Assembly (NCBI GenBank): GCA_902984215.1
Contig: CADWAF010001107.1
Location: 1-41,779, forward strand
Length of the DNA: 41,779 nucleotides
DNA from: Willaertia magna
Lineage: Eukaryota > Heterolobosea > Eutetramitea > Acrasida > Naegleriidae
Direction of reading: 5' to 3'
Every line of letters begins with the position of its first letter. The stretch's first letter is position 1. Position numbers and translations under genes: made by a program. Under the pieces are notes generated by a model. That model had not been told where the DNA came from, did no database searches, and worked only from the letters and a program-made list of their open reading frames with translations. Positions 18,790 through 27,780 of this stretch are shown here, one piece after another.

Positions 18790-19239
18790 ATGTCTAGAAA
18801 TAAGTTTTTAATAAACCTAGACCAAGAGATGTTAGAAAATTTTAAGAGCAATGAACATTTAGTTGCTCAAATGCAAAATCAAATAGTCTCTGATTACTTA
18901 CCTCCTTTACTTAGTACATATATGAACTGTTCTCAATATTTAAATGTTGATTTAATGGATCCTAAAAGAAACAATCAGCAACAACAGAATGAAGTTGTTG
19001 TTTCTGAAGTGGAATATCTTAAACAATTTTCTAGTTGTATCACAAAATCTTTATGTCCAAATGAGTCAATTAGATTGCAACAATTAAGCTGTTTAGATAA
19101 AATTATTGACATGAACAAAAATTGGCAACCAGGAAGTCTTGAACAAGATCAAAAATATAACAAAGAATTACGCAGATGTTTAAACGCCATCAAACGTTGT
19201 ACTGCCGAGTTTGTTTTAAATAACACTATCGATGAATAA
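18790..19239 (+). CDS. Unrecognised 149-aa Cys-containing helical protein
   Basis: This is a short intronless ORF with a good A-rich start context, sharing a 171-bp divergent spacer with the YIPF3-like gene. The protein is predicted helical and soluble, with no signal peptide or membrane span. Six cysteines are spaced MNCSQ, SSCITKSLC, LSCLDK and RRCLNAIKRC; the last two sit in a CX6C pair, and the whole is vaguely like twin-Cys helical proteins of the mitochondrial intermembrane space, without a clean CX9C or CX3C pattern. No family is recognised. Its 3' end lies only ~90 bp from the LINE target site, so the intervening bases must contain both its terminator and the original mannosidase promoter. 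Confidence 0.65.
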   Translation: MSRNKFLINLDQEMLENFKSNEHLVAQMQNQIVSDYLPPLLSTYMNCSQYLNVDLMDPKRNNQQQQNEVVVSEVEYLKQFSSCITKSLCPNESIRLQQLSCLDKIIDMNKNWQPGSLEQDQKYNKELRRCLNAIKRCTAEFVLNNTIDE

Positions 19240-19330
19240 ACAATGCATCCTTACTTAAATAATAATTGCTACATAGTTTCAATCTATGTAACCCTAAAAG
19301 TGAGCTAATTACCATCGGAGATGATCTGCT

Positions 19331-19344
19331 AAATGGATTACAAA
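19331..19344. repeat. LINE target-site duplication, left copy
   Basis: AAATGGATTACAAA occurs here and again at 25289-25302, exactly bracketing the retrotransposon. A perfect 14-bp duplication is typical of target-primed reverse transcription. Confidence 0.9.
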
Positions 19345-19383
19345 GTTTAAAGTTTAAAGTTTAAAGTTTAAAGTTTAAAGTTT
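19342..19383 (-). repeat. Heptamer microsatellite tail of the LINE
   Basis: Six perfect tandem units of AAAGTTT (plus strand) form the 3' terminus of the minus-strand element, read as (AAACTTT)n in element sense. The first three bases overlap the target duplication. Confidence 0.9.
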
Positions 19384-19436
19384 ATTGATTATAATTAGGT
19401 GCAAATATTTTTGATATTGCCGCTAATATAATTAAT

Positions 19437-22400
19437 TTACTCTATTACAGAGTTATAAAAGGAATTTAGAAAGTTAGTGAAATAGTTGAGGTCCTCACTA
19501 TGAACAAGTGATATTTCATCTTCTTCTTGATCATTAATATTATGAATAACACTGTTTACACTGAAAGTGTTAACAGTGTTTGTATCTGTTATTGGGTTAT
19601 TAACTATCTTTTTGGTTTTTCTTTTTTTATATTTTGAGGGTTTATAGTTTGACACTAGTTTTAAGACCTCCTCTACTAATTCTTGAAATCTAAAGGAGGC
19701 TAAAACTATTTCATTAATGTGCATTAAGTAAGGTTTTGTTATACTATTTAATATATTTAATTTGCATTGTCTCTTCATAATTTCTTTTGAATCCTTTTCA
19801 AATTCTTCCTCAATTTGTTTTATATTATTCGTTCCTTTGTTTTTTCTTAATTGTTCTTTAATATATTTTTTCTTTCTAATATCCTGTTGTATTTTTATTT
19901 TTCTCTCGGCTTCCTTAATTCCAATAAAAATATTTTCATTTGAGGAATCCTTAATGGTTTTACAAAGTAAATCCCATTCAATATTTAGTAATTTTAATTT
20001 TTCAACTTCAATTTTTCCATAATTATTAAATAAAATATTATATTTTTCATTTTCTTTGTTTCTCCAATTTTCAAAAAAGTCATAATTTTTGCATTCTAAT
20101 ATATGTTTGATTGTAAAGTCTTTGTCTATACAGTGTTCACATTTCTTTATGACTTTATCATATGGAATTTCTATTAATCCCCCATGTCTGTATGCCAATA
20201 ATCTATATTTCATTGTGGGGCATCCTAAATTTATTACAAATGGTATAACATCTATATTTATTATATTTTTAAATTTAACGTAATTTTTGTAACCATTCAG
20301 AGTTTCTATGTGTTCAATTATTTTATCGTCTCTGTTGACTTTTGGAACTAAATAAATATACTTATTACTAATTAAATTTTGGATATCAATGTATTGGCCA
20401 TTTAATCTTCCCATATTAGCCAATTCATCTGCTTTATCATTGTATTTGTTATTTGTATGGGATCTAATGTGTTCCCATTCTATTTCCAATTTTTTATCCT
20501 TAATAATTTGTATTATGGTGTTTTTAATTAATTGGAATACTCCTTTATACTTCTCATTACTAAGTAATGAAATTGTTATTTGACTATCTGTCTTGATTGT
20601 TGCTTTAGTATTGTTAGGTAATTCTTTTATCACTTGAACTATAGTTCCTATTTCACCTTTATTGTTCGTTCCTTTTCCAAAATTATACTTCTTTTTAATA
20701 ATGAACCACTTATTGTTTCTAAAAAATCTGAAAACTACTCCTCCTCCAACTAAATGTTCCTTTGCTGAACCATCTGTATAAATTTCCATTTTCTGAAAAT
20801 CTTTAATTTTTGATTCTACTTTTTTGAAATTAACTTTTCCTGTTTTTTGATAAAAACTGTTATCTATCAGGTATGTAATTTGTTTGAAAAATTCTTTGAC
20901 TTTTTCCATTGATTTAATTCTTATTAATTTTCTTCTTTCAATTTGAATATTGCTTCTGAAATTGTCTCTTATAATGCTATCATGATGGTTAATGTATTTA
21001 AAAAATGTTCCCATCATATTATTATGTATAGTTTGTTCCACCGAGTTGAGTTTAAATCCATCTTGTTCATAATTTCTATAAAAGTTAACAGATGGCATTC
21101 TTTTATCTATAGCTAATTTTGCCTTAATTACACTTCTCACTGCCGTGTCAATATTTATAATAGCACTTTTACTAATTACTTCTGTACGTGCTAGGTATGC
21201 TATTTTACTATATATTTTGCTACTAATTATTTGATTTAATCTATATGGTTGGATTTTGGTAACTGGTAAAAACTTAATAATCAATTTAATCTCTTCCACT
21301 AATTCTTTCTGTTTAACAAAAGATTCTTTCCCTTCTTTTACGTAACTTCCTAATATTTCCACATTATCTTTTCGAGTAATTATTGAATTATCATTAAATT
21401 TAAGTTGCCTCTTTGATCTTTGTTTGTTGCATACAATATATCTACTCTTTTCTGTAGACATTTTCATTCCAAATTCTTCTAAAATACTTTTAAGGCTTTG
21501 AAATTTTTTACAAAATTCACTCCAATCTGAACTGATTACAGTAAAGTCATCTGCATAACATAGTAGTCCAATATTGTCAGTAGCTATTGAATTTTCTTTT
21601 AAGTAATTTGTCTCAATAAATCTTTTCAATATACTTGTCGTTAGAATATTGAAAAGAATTGGTGAAATAGGATCCCCTTGAGGTAATCCTTTATTTCTTC
21701 TATCAAATTTACCTATATTTCCAAAAATTTCGAGTGTAAAAGAATGATCTTTAATCATTTTAACTATAGCCTTTCCCTGATCTTTACAAATTCCAAATTC
21801 AATTAATGCTGTTTTAATAGCATCATACTCTACATTATCATATGCAGCATCTATGTCCAAATATCCCACATATGTAGGATACCTTTCTTCCTTATTTCTT
21901 GTGTTTTTGTTTCTATTTATTATACCTTTAATTAATAGATTAATATCAATTGGGTTTCTACCTTTAAGGAATCCTCTAATTCTCCAATTAAACTTGTCTA
22001 ACAAATCGTTGAACTTATTTGTGATGCTCTTTGATATAATTCTATAGATTACTGGAAGAATTGAAATTGGTCTTAAATCCTTTGGTTTGTTTGGATTATT
22101 AGTCTTTCCTATTAATTTAATCCATGATTTTTTAAATACTGATGGTAAACTTGTTTGATTATTCATAACCTCATTACATAATGACGTGAGTTTTACATAG
22201 AAGTTTTCACTTTTATTTCTGTAAAAGTTAAAATCTATATTAAATACATCCAATGATTTGGATTTGCTGTTATAAATGATTTTCCTTACTTCTTCAATCT
22301 TAATTTGTCCTAATTTTGCTTCTGGTTCGATATATTTAATCTTTGGCTTAATACTAAAATCAGTATTTGATTGAAATTTATTAATATAATATGTTCTTAA

Positions 22401-23552
22401 TTCTTTCTCTATATTGTTGGAATTATTAATCTTAATATTATTCCAATTTACATTCTTCTTTTTTAACATTCTATCAAAGTGAAAAAGCTCATAATTTGTA
22501 AATTGATTTATCTTTTTCAACTTTTTTGTTTTACTTTTTCTTAATCTAATTTTTTGTTGTTTAAGGTATTCTTTCCTAATTTTGTATTTTTCAGTTTTCA
22601 TTATTTCTCTTTCTTCTAAATTTTCTTCATATTTAATTTTTCTATTTAATTCATTTAGTTGTAAAAAGGTTTCCTTTTCAATTTTCGTTTGGTTTTCTTT
22701 AATATCTTGGTAATAACTAATTTGTTGTTTTTTCATTTCCATTAATTCTATTTTTAGTAGTTCCATAAATTCTATATTTTCTAAATTATTTTCTGTGTTT
22801 TTGATTATTTCATAAATTGCCTTTTTAGGAATGAACTTGTTTATTTTCTTTTGGTTTCTAAAGCTACTTTCTATTGTAAAAATTAATAGTTCATGATCTG
22901 AGAAATTGTAGTTTACAATATCTATCAAACTTGTAAAACAATTACTGAAAACATTATCTGGTCTACTTTTTTTGCTTTTCCTAATAAAGGTTGGTTGTGT
23001 TTCATTAACAAAATGTCCTCTGAAAAGATTATATTTCTTACTAAATTCAATCCAAAATTTATCCTTTGATGAGAATTGTTTCTTAATATTTGGATCTAAT
23101 GTTGCATTAAAATCTCCCATAAAAATTTGAGTATAATCTGAATACTCCAATGTAAGGTTTTTAATAATTCTTACCAGATCAGTATCATTTGTTGTGACAC
23201 TCGATTTGGCATTATTATAAATATTTAAAATAATAAATTTAAAATTTTTACTAAATAATGTTAATAGACATATTCTATTTTCAACTAAGTTGTAAAAATT
23301 AATTATAAAGTTATTTTTCATTTTAACATTAACTAAAAAGCCCAATCCATGTTTTGAATTATAGGCATTGTATGATGAAATATTTTTAGACACCTTTTTA
23401 ATAACATTAACATGCAAGGGAATATTTGTGTCTAAGGCACTTTCTTGATAAGCAAGTATGTCTATATTTTCCTTCAAAAAAGTTTTAGCAAGATACTCAC
23501 TTTTATCTGCCTTGAAACCTTGCATATTAATTGAACCTAGTTTAAAGATCAT
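19437..23552 (-). CDS. LINE ORF2: APE endonuclease, reverse transcriptase, RNase H
   Basis: This 1371-aa polyprotein performs target-primed reverse transcription. The N-terminal apurinic-type endonuclease (1-~230) has Asn9, Glu37 (YQES), Asp147/Asn149 (GDFNA) and Asp219/His220 (SDH), all catalytic positions present. The reverse transcriptase (~430-760) includes GYLDIDAAYDNV, the GLPQGDPISPILFN motif and YADD (666-669). RNase H (~922-1055) retains its acidic set: YTDGS (Asp927), NKGEIGT (Glu), KTDSQ (Asp) and the late DKADELA (Asp). A C-terminal CEHC...HILEC cluster (from Cys1138) is a zinc-binding motif common in LINEs. Its ATG overlaps the end of the preceding frame by 11 nt (ATGATCTTTAA), a layout suited to termination-reinitiation. 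No internal stop or frameshift is seen. Confidence 0.95.
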   Translation of the reverse strand: MIFKLGSINMQGFKADKSEYLAKTFLKENIDILAYQESALDTNIPLHVNVIKKVSKNISSYNAYNSKHGLGFLVNVKMKNNFIINFYNLVENRICLLTLFSKNFKFIILNIYNNAKSSVTTNDTDLVRIIKNLTLEYSDYTQIFMGDFNATLDPNIKKQFSSKDKFWIEFSKKYNLFRGHFVNETQPTFIRKSKKSRPDNVFSNCFTSLIDIVNYNFSDHELLIFTIESSFRNQKKINKFIPKKAIYEIIKNTENNLENIEFMELLKIELMEMKKQQISYYQDIKENQTKIEKETFLQLNELNRKIKYEENLEEREIMKTEKYKIRKEYLKQQKIRLRKSKTKKLKKINQFTNYELFHFDRMLKKKNVNWNNIKINNSNNIEKELRTYYINKFQSNTDFSIKPKIKYIEPEAKLGQIKIEEVRKIIYNSKSKSLDVFNIDFNFYRNKSENFYVKLTSLCNEVMNNQTSLPSVFKKSWIKLIGKTNNPNKPKDLRPISILPVIYRIISKSITNKFNDLLDKFNWRIRGFLKGRNPIDINLLIKGIINRNKNTRNKEERYPTYVGYLDIDAAYDNVEYDAIKTALIEFGICKDQGKAIVKMIKDHSFTLEIFGNIGKFDRRNKGLPQGDPISPILFNILTTSILKRFIETNYLKENSIATDNIGLLCYADDFTVISSDWSEFCKKFQSLKSILEEFGMKMSTEKSRYIVCNKQRSKRQLKFNDNSIITRKDNVEILGSYVKEGKESFVKQKELVEEIKLIIKFLPVTKIQPYRLNQIISSKIYSKIAYLARTEVISKSAIINIDTAVRSVIKAKLAIDKRMPSVNFYRNYEQDGFKLNSVEQTIHNNMMGTFFKYINHHDSIIRDNFRSNIQIERRKLIRIKSMEKVKEFFKQITYLIDNSFYQKTGKVNFKKVESKIKDFQKMEIYTDGSAKEHLVGGGVVFRFFRNNKWFIIKKKYNFGKGTNNKGEIGTIVQVIKELPNNTKATIKTDSQITISLLSNEKYKGVFQLIKNTIIQIIKDKKLEIEWEHIRSHTNNKYNDKADELANMGRLNGQYIDIQNLISNKYIYLVPKVNRDDKIIEHIETLNGYKNYVKFKNIINIDVIPFVINLGCPTMKYRLLAYRHGGLIEIPYDKVIKKCEHCIDKDFTIKHILECKNYDFFENWRNKENEKYNILFNNYGKIEVEKLKLLNIEWDLLCKTIKDSSNENIFIGIKEAERKIKIQQDIRKKKYIKEQLRKNKGTNNIKQIEEEFEKDSKEIMKRQCKLNILNSITKPYLMHINEIVLASFRFQELVEEVLKLVSNYKPSKYKKRKTKKIVNNPITDTNTVNTFSVNSVIHNINDQEEDEISLVHSEDLNYFTNFLNSFYNSVIE

Positions 23553-23949
23553 TGTTGGTGTTCATACAATTTTCGTCCTCCTTACTTTCTTTATTTGGCG
23601 GGGTAATTACTTCTAATTCTTTATTGGCTTTTCTTTTACTTTTTCCATTAAATTTATTTTCAATTTCCAATATTCTTTCATTGCTTCTCAATTGGTTGTA
23701 TTCCATTACCTCCATTCTTTGTGTCATTAAAACTTGGTTTTCCTTAATTGAAATAATATTATTATTTAATATATTAATATTACTATTTTGTTTGTTAGAG
23801 CTTTCCAAAATTGCAAGAAGAGTGTCTTTAATTGATGCCTCTTCGTTCACACTGATATTGTTATTTGGTGCAATTTGTTGATATTCAATTATCTTATTAT
23901 GATTGTTTACAATGTGTTGTGGTTCTTCTAAATTTATGTCATCATTCTT
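23542..23949 (-). CDS. LINE ORF1 continuation after an in-frame TAA
   Basis: After the TAA that ends ORF1 (23950-23952), the same frame stays open for 135 codons to a TAA at 23542-23544 that overlaps the ORF2 start. It encodes a Gln/Asn-rich coiled-coil stretch (MTQRMEVMEYNQLRSNERIL) and a Lys-rich tail. There is no ATG near its beginning; the only internal starts are a GTG at 23850 or later ATGs. It is either read through from ORF1, translated separately, or the 3' part of an ORF1 broken by a point mutation. Confidence 0.55.
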   Translation of the reverse strand, partial: KNDDINLEEPQHIVNNHNKIIEYQQIAPNNNISVNEEASIKDTLLAILESSNKQNSNINILNNNIISIKENQVLMTQRMEVMEYNQLRSNERILEIENKFNGKSKRKANKELEVITPPNKESKEDENCMNTNNDL

Positions 23950-25284
23950 TTAATTTTCTGTTTCAATAATTTTCTTCATTTTATCAATTTTAGCATGATT
24001 CTGTTTGCTATTTGATTCTTTATTTCTTTCTGTTTTGCCTGCAATGACGTTTTCTTTTTTGAATTCACATTCCAATTTTATGTTAATTCCCTTTCCTAAA
24101 TTGACTATTTGATCTTCTAACTTTTTATAAATTGCAATGGAGTCTAATTTAATTAAGTAATTAAACCTAATGTGTCCCTTAATAGTTTTATATTGTTTAA
24201 TCATTACGTCTTCCTCAACTAGTTCTAAAGCCAAATTTCCAAATTCCTCTTCAATAGCAATTGAATTATATAATTTATAAATTCCATCTATAACCATCTT
24301 TTTTTCGACTGGTTCTTTGACATGTAATTTTAATCTAGGAACGTTTCTATTGAGAACTGTTATTGATCCATATTTATTATCTTTAATTGCATCAAGAATT
24401 AGTTTGTTTGGAGATGCAATTTGAATAATTACTTTATGTTTTTCCAATTTGTCTTTTCTAAAGGTAAAACTGCTTATTTGTCCCCAAAGGTTTCTTATTT
24501 TCATATAATTAATCATATTAAATGCATCTTCTCTTGTAGCTCTAAGTTCAAAGTTGACTAAATCGTCAACGAAGTATCCTTTATCTAATAGAGCTATTCC
24601 ACTAAAAGTGTTATCAACTATAACTTTATCTCTATATTCCTTCTTTAAGAACGATAAAACCATTGATCTATCCTTAACCTCAACATTACAGATTTTAGTT
24701 GTATCGGTCATTCTATACACCTGTTGTTCTTCTTCTGCGTTTAGGCTGTTAGGGAAATAAAGAAAAAGTTTTTGTTGTATTGGAATAACCCACTCTTTTT
24801 GTTCACTATTATTCTTGTTACTCATTTTGTATATCTTGTTTTGATTTAATTTTTTTGTATTATAAATTGTTTTAAGTTTTTGTCTCTTGTTTATAACTCT
24901 AATCCAGTTATATTCACTAACCTTTTGGGAATTATTTACTATCTCCACTTTATTCTTATTTCCCAAAATGCTAGTTTCTTTGGAAACTTCCATACCAGAA
25001 TTTACAGCAATCAAGGATGCCTTATTACATACAACATTTGTATTAACATACTTTGTCTCAAATTTTTGAAGTTTATTGAGCCTTTTTAGTAATTTTATGT
25101 CTTCTTCCCTTGTTTTATCTAATCTGTACAGAATTGCTTCTTCCTTTTCTCTTGAAGCCTTAATTTCTTTTTCTATATTGTTAATGAAAGCCTGCCTTTT
25201 ATTAAGGTCAGATATCATTTTTTGAACCTCCCCACTACTAAGCCATTGGTTTACAATGGCTCCATTTGTAGTTATTTTTTTCAT
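23950..25284 (-). CDS. LINE ORF1 protein
   Basis: This 444-aa protein is of the kind that coats LINE RNA. Residues ~15-75 form a coiled coil rich in Lys/Glu (SDLNKRQAFINNIEKEIKAS). A central region follows (~170-400) with two hydrophobic/basic segments that could be RRM-like folds (WVIPIQQKLFLYFPN..., VPRLKLHVKEPVEKKMVID), but no RNP motif is certain. The C-terminus is Lys/Asn-rich. The ATG lies only 4 nt inside the element's 5' boundary, so the true element may have begun further upstream. It is followed in the same frame by the open segment 23542-23949. Confidence 0.75.
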   Translation of the reverse strand: MKKITTNGAIVNQWLSSGEVQKMISDLNKRQAFINNIEKEIKASREKEEAILYRLDKTREEDIKLLKRLNKLQKFETKYVNTNVVCNKASLIAVNSGMEVSKETSILGNKNKVEIVNNSQKVSEYNWIRVINKRQKLKTIYNTKKLNQNKIYKMSNKNNSEQKEWVIPIQQKLFLYFPNSLNAEEEQQVYRMTDTTKICNVEVKDRSMVLSFLKKEYRDKVIVDNTFSGIALLDKGYFVDDLVNFELRATREDAFNMINYMKIRNLWGQISSFTFRKDKLEKHKVIIQIASPNKLILDAIKDNKYGSITVLNRNVPRLKLHVKEPVEKKMVIDGIYKLYNSIAIEEEFGNLALELVEEDVMIKQYKTIKGHIRFNYLIKLDSIAIYKKLEDQIVNLGKGINIKLECEFKKENVIAGKTERNKESNSKQNHAKIDKMKKIIETEN

Positions 25285-25288
25285 CTCG

Positions 25289-25302
25289 AAATGGATTACA
25301 AA
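25289..25302. repeat. LINE target-site duplication, right copy
   Basis: This is the second perfect copy of AAATGGATTACAAA. It contains an ATG (25291) in frame with the mannosidase. Confidence 0.9.
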
Positions 25303-25305
25303 AAA

Positions 25306-27138
25306 ATGAGTGAAGAAGAATCAATAGGTTTCACAACTAAATCTTTTTCTACTAGCAGCTCTGTCCCCGAAGCTGTTAGTATGTCTAAGAGAGGAATGAA
25401 TATATCTAATCAATCAAGTTATTCTAGTCCTATTGATAACTATAGTAAAACTGATAAAACTGAACCTTATCATACTAGATTTTTAAAAAGAAATAAATTA
25501 CTTGTTGGAGTTGTAGTCTTCTTCATTACATTATATGCTCTTTATTTTCTTTTCGGAACAACAACTACTCCACCAATTCAAGATTCAAATGAAGATTTAT
25601 TCTCAACTGATGAAAACATAAATAACGAAAACAACAATAATAATATTCCACAAACTTTAGATGAAAATAATTTACCTATTAACATTCCAGTCAAAAAGAC
25701 AAAAATTAGATTAAATACAATTGAAGATTATTTTAAAGATTTTTCACAAGATTCATCTAATACTAGAAGAATAGCTGTAAGAGATGCTTTTAAACATGCT
25801 TTCAAAGGATATGAAATGGTTTGGGGTAAAGACGAATTTAAACCAGTTACTAAGGGATATCACAATTGGATCAGAGGATCTAATGGTGTTGGTATGACAT
25901 TAATTGATGCTATTGACACAATGGTTATTATGGGTTTAAAAGATGAATATAAAAAATCATTAGAATATGTAAAGAATGATATGCCGTCATTCTCTTCACT
26001 CAATGGTGGAATTAGTGTTTTTGAAACAACTATTAGAGTTTTAGGTGGATTTCTATCAGCTTATGATTTAACAAAAGAAAAGGTATTTTTAGATAAAGCT
26101 AAAGAGATTGCTGATAGACTTGTTCCTTCTTTTTCATCAGGTACTGGTATTCCTTATTCTGAAGTAAATTTACAAACAGGAGAGAAGAAGACATTTGGTT
26201 GGGCAGGTAATTGTTGTCCTTTAAGTGAATTTGGAACAATGCAATTAGAGTTTAGAAGATTAAGTGAATTGACTGGAGATGATTCTTATAATCAAAAAGT
26301 AACTAAGGTAATGGATATAATGTTTAAGAACAAACCATCAGATGGTCTATTTCCTATTAGATTCCATCCAGAAACAGGTAATTGGTGTACATCTTATATT
26401 ACATTTGGTGCTTTAGGTGATTCCTTTTATGAATATTTATTAAAACAATGGTTATTAAATAGAGGAACTAAGAAGGCTGAAAGATATAGAGAATTATATC
26501 TTGAAACTGTTAAAGGAGTATTTGATAAGCTTTTATTAAAATCCAGTCAAGGATATACTTATATTGCTGAGCATAATGGTCAATCTCCTGTTCATAAAGT
26601 TGATCATTTAACTTGTTTCGCTGCTGGTATGCTTGCTTTAGGAGGTTATTTCAATGTCTCTTCTCCTAACTTCCCAATTACAAACAAACAACAAATTGAT
26701 GCTGGTGCTGAATTTACTAGAACATGTTATGAAACATATGCTCAATCACCTTCTGGTATTGGTCCAGAGACTTTCCATTTTGATATTGGTAATGGTGGTT
26801 TTAGATCTGGAGTTCCTTCTTATTTATTAAGACCAGAAACTGTTGAAAGTATATTTATCATGTACAGAGTTACTGGAGACGAAAAGTATAGAGAATGGGG
26901 TTGGAATATATTTAAGGCTATTGAAGCTAAATGTAAAATATCTTCAGGTGGTTACAGTGGTATAACTAATGTTAACACCCCTAACCCACCACATGATGAT
27001 CATCAACAATCCTTCTTTTTGGCTGAAACACTTAAATATCTATACTTGTTATTCTGTCCTAATCATGTAATTCCTTTAGATGAATGGGTTATTAACACTG
27101 AGGCACATCCTTTAAGAGTCACAAAGACTGAACATTAA
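25306..27138 (+). CDS. GH47 class I alpha-1,2-mannosidase (ER/Golgi, type II membrane)
   Basis: This 610-aa enzyme trims alpha-1,2-linked mannose from N-glycans in the ER/Golgi lumen. The layout is type II: a cytosolic tail, a membrane span (~65-83, LLVGVVVFFITLYALYFLF), an Asn-rich stem, then the GH47 domain (~140-605). Catalytic acids are visible as Glu240 (FETTIR), Asp433 (VDHLTCF) and Glu511 (RPETVES); the calcium-binding Thr598 is in NTEAHP. The start used is the ATG at 25306 (AAAAAATGAG). An in-frame ATG at 25291, inside the target duplication, would add five residues (MDYKK). The frame also runs further upstream into the LINE, which is not native. The LINE has separated this gene from its original upstream region. 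Confidence 0.93.
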   Translation: MSEEESIGFTTKSFSTSSSVPEAVSMSKRGMNISNQSSYSSPIDNYSKTDKTEPYHTRFLKRNKLLVGVVVFFITLYALYFLFGTTTTPPIQDSNEDLFSTDENINNENNNNNIPQTLDENNLPINIPVKKTKIRLNTIEDYFKDFSQDSSNTRRIAVRDAFKHAFKGYEMVWGKDEFKPVTKGYHNWIRGSNGVGMTLIDAIDTMVIMGLKDEYKKSLEYVKNDMPSFSSLNGGISVFETTIRVLGGFLSAYDLTKEKVFLDKAKEIADRLVPSFSSGTGIPYSEVNLQTGEKKTFGWAGNCCPLSEFGTMQLEFRRLSELTGDDSYNQKVTKVMDIMFKNKPSDGLFPIRFHPETGNWCTSYITFGALGDSFYEYLLKQWLLNRGTKKAERYRELYLETVKGVFDKLLLKSSQGYTYIAEHNGQSPVHKVDHLTCFAAGMLALGGYFNVSSPNFPITNKQQIDAGAEFTRTCYETYAQSPSGIGPETFHFDIGNGGFRSGVPSYLLRPETVESIFIMYRVTGDEKYREWGWNIFKAIEAKCKISSGGYSGITNVNTPNPPHDDHQQSFFLAETLKYLYLLFCPNHVIPLDEWVINTEAHPLRVTKTEH

Positions 27139-27287
27139 ATTATTGTTATTCGTTAACACAAGTAAAAACTGATTCGTGATTGCACTGTTTTTGTAAAATA
27201 GACGTCGACTACAATAATTCCATATTCATCTAGTGGTCAACCTCTCTTGATCTTCCATCATTAGTCTCCACTCAAATTTCATAAAAA

Positions 27288-27747
27288 ATGAGTGACAATG
27301 AAACTTGGACAGGCAAAGCAAAAGTTGCTTGTTTTTTATTTTTTGTAGGATTTGTTTTTCCTCCAATATGGATTGCTGGATTTTTCCTTCATAAAACTCA
27401 AAACAATAAACAATATTTCTGGGCTCTAATGAATATATCAGCATGTGCTCTACTGTTTTTCATGTTATATACAGTTGCTTGGTTATCTTGGATATTTTTA
27501 ATGTATTTCTCTACTTTTAATGTCACAAAAGGTCAAGAAGAAAGAAAATATTATGTTCAATTTATGATTAATGATGCTGCAGGAAAAGCTCATAATATTG
27601 AACCAGGTGAATATTGTGCTATTGCTTGTAAGTTTTATATTTTATTTAATTAATTAACCTTTTAAAGATGGTGTTATTATGGTTATCATTCTAGGATTTG
27701 AAGCTGTAAGATATTTAATGAGATTTATAAAACTAAGAAAAGGTTAA
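27288..27747 (+). CDS. Small multi-span membrane protein, unrecognised
   Basis: This is a two-exon gene: 27288-27627 and 27668-27747, with a 40-nt intron (GTAAGT...TTAAAG) after the first base of a Tyr codon; the spliced protein is 139 aa. It has hydrophobic segments at residues ~13-33 (VACFLFFVGFVFPPIWIAGF), ~44-70 (ALMNISACALLFFMLYTV onward) and a last one encoded mainly by exon 2 (YGVIMVIILGFEAVRYL), ending RFIKLRKG. Between spans is a loop that looks luminal or cytosolic and contains KGQEERKYYVQFM. Without splicing the protein would lose its last span. No family is recognised. Its location is uncertain (endomembrane or plasma membrane). Confidence 0.7.
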
Positions 27748-27780
27748 ATTGTGTACAATAAGTATATAATAATTATTATT

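Larger units (their letters stand above)
19345..25288 (-). mobile_element. Full or near-full LINE retrotransposon (APE-RT-RNase H type)
   Basis: This 5.94-kb non-LTR element is on the minus strand. Its boundaries are set by a perfect 14-bp duplication on both sides. In element sense it has a 4-nt leader (CGAG), an ORF1 with coiled coil, an ORF1 continuation after one in-frame TAA, ORF2 with endonuclease, reverse transcriptase, RNase H and a zinc-knuckle-like C-terminus, a 3' UTR of only ~50 bp and a heptamer tail. The large ORF2 is intact and the duplication is perfect, suggesting a recent insertion. The domain order resembles I/Tad1-like LINE groups that carry RNase H; the exact clade needs a tree. 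Confidence 0.93.

Noticed and set aside
25222..25305. Upstream extension of the mannosidase frame into the LINE
   Set aside because: The frame is open to 25222, but this part is antisense LINE ORF1 sequence outside the target duplication, so it is not the native N-terminus.
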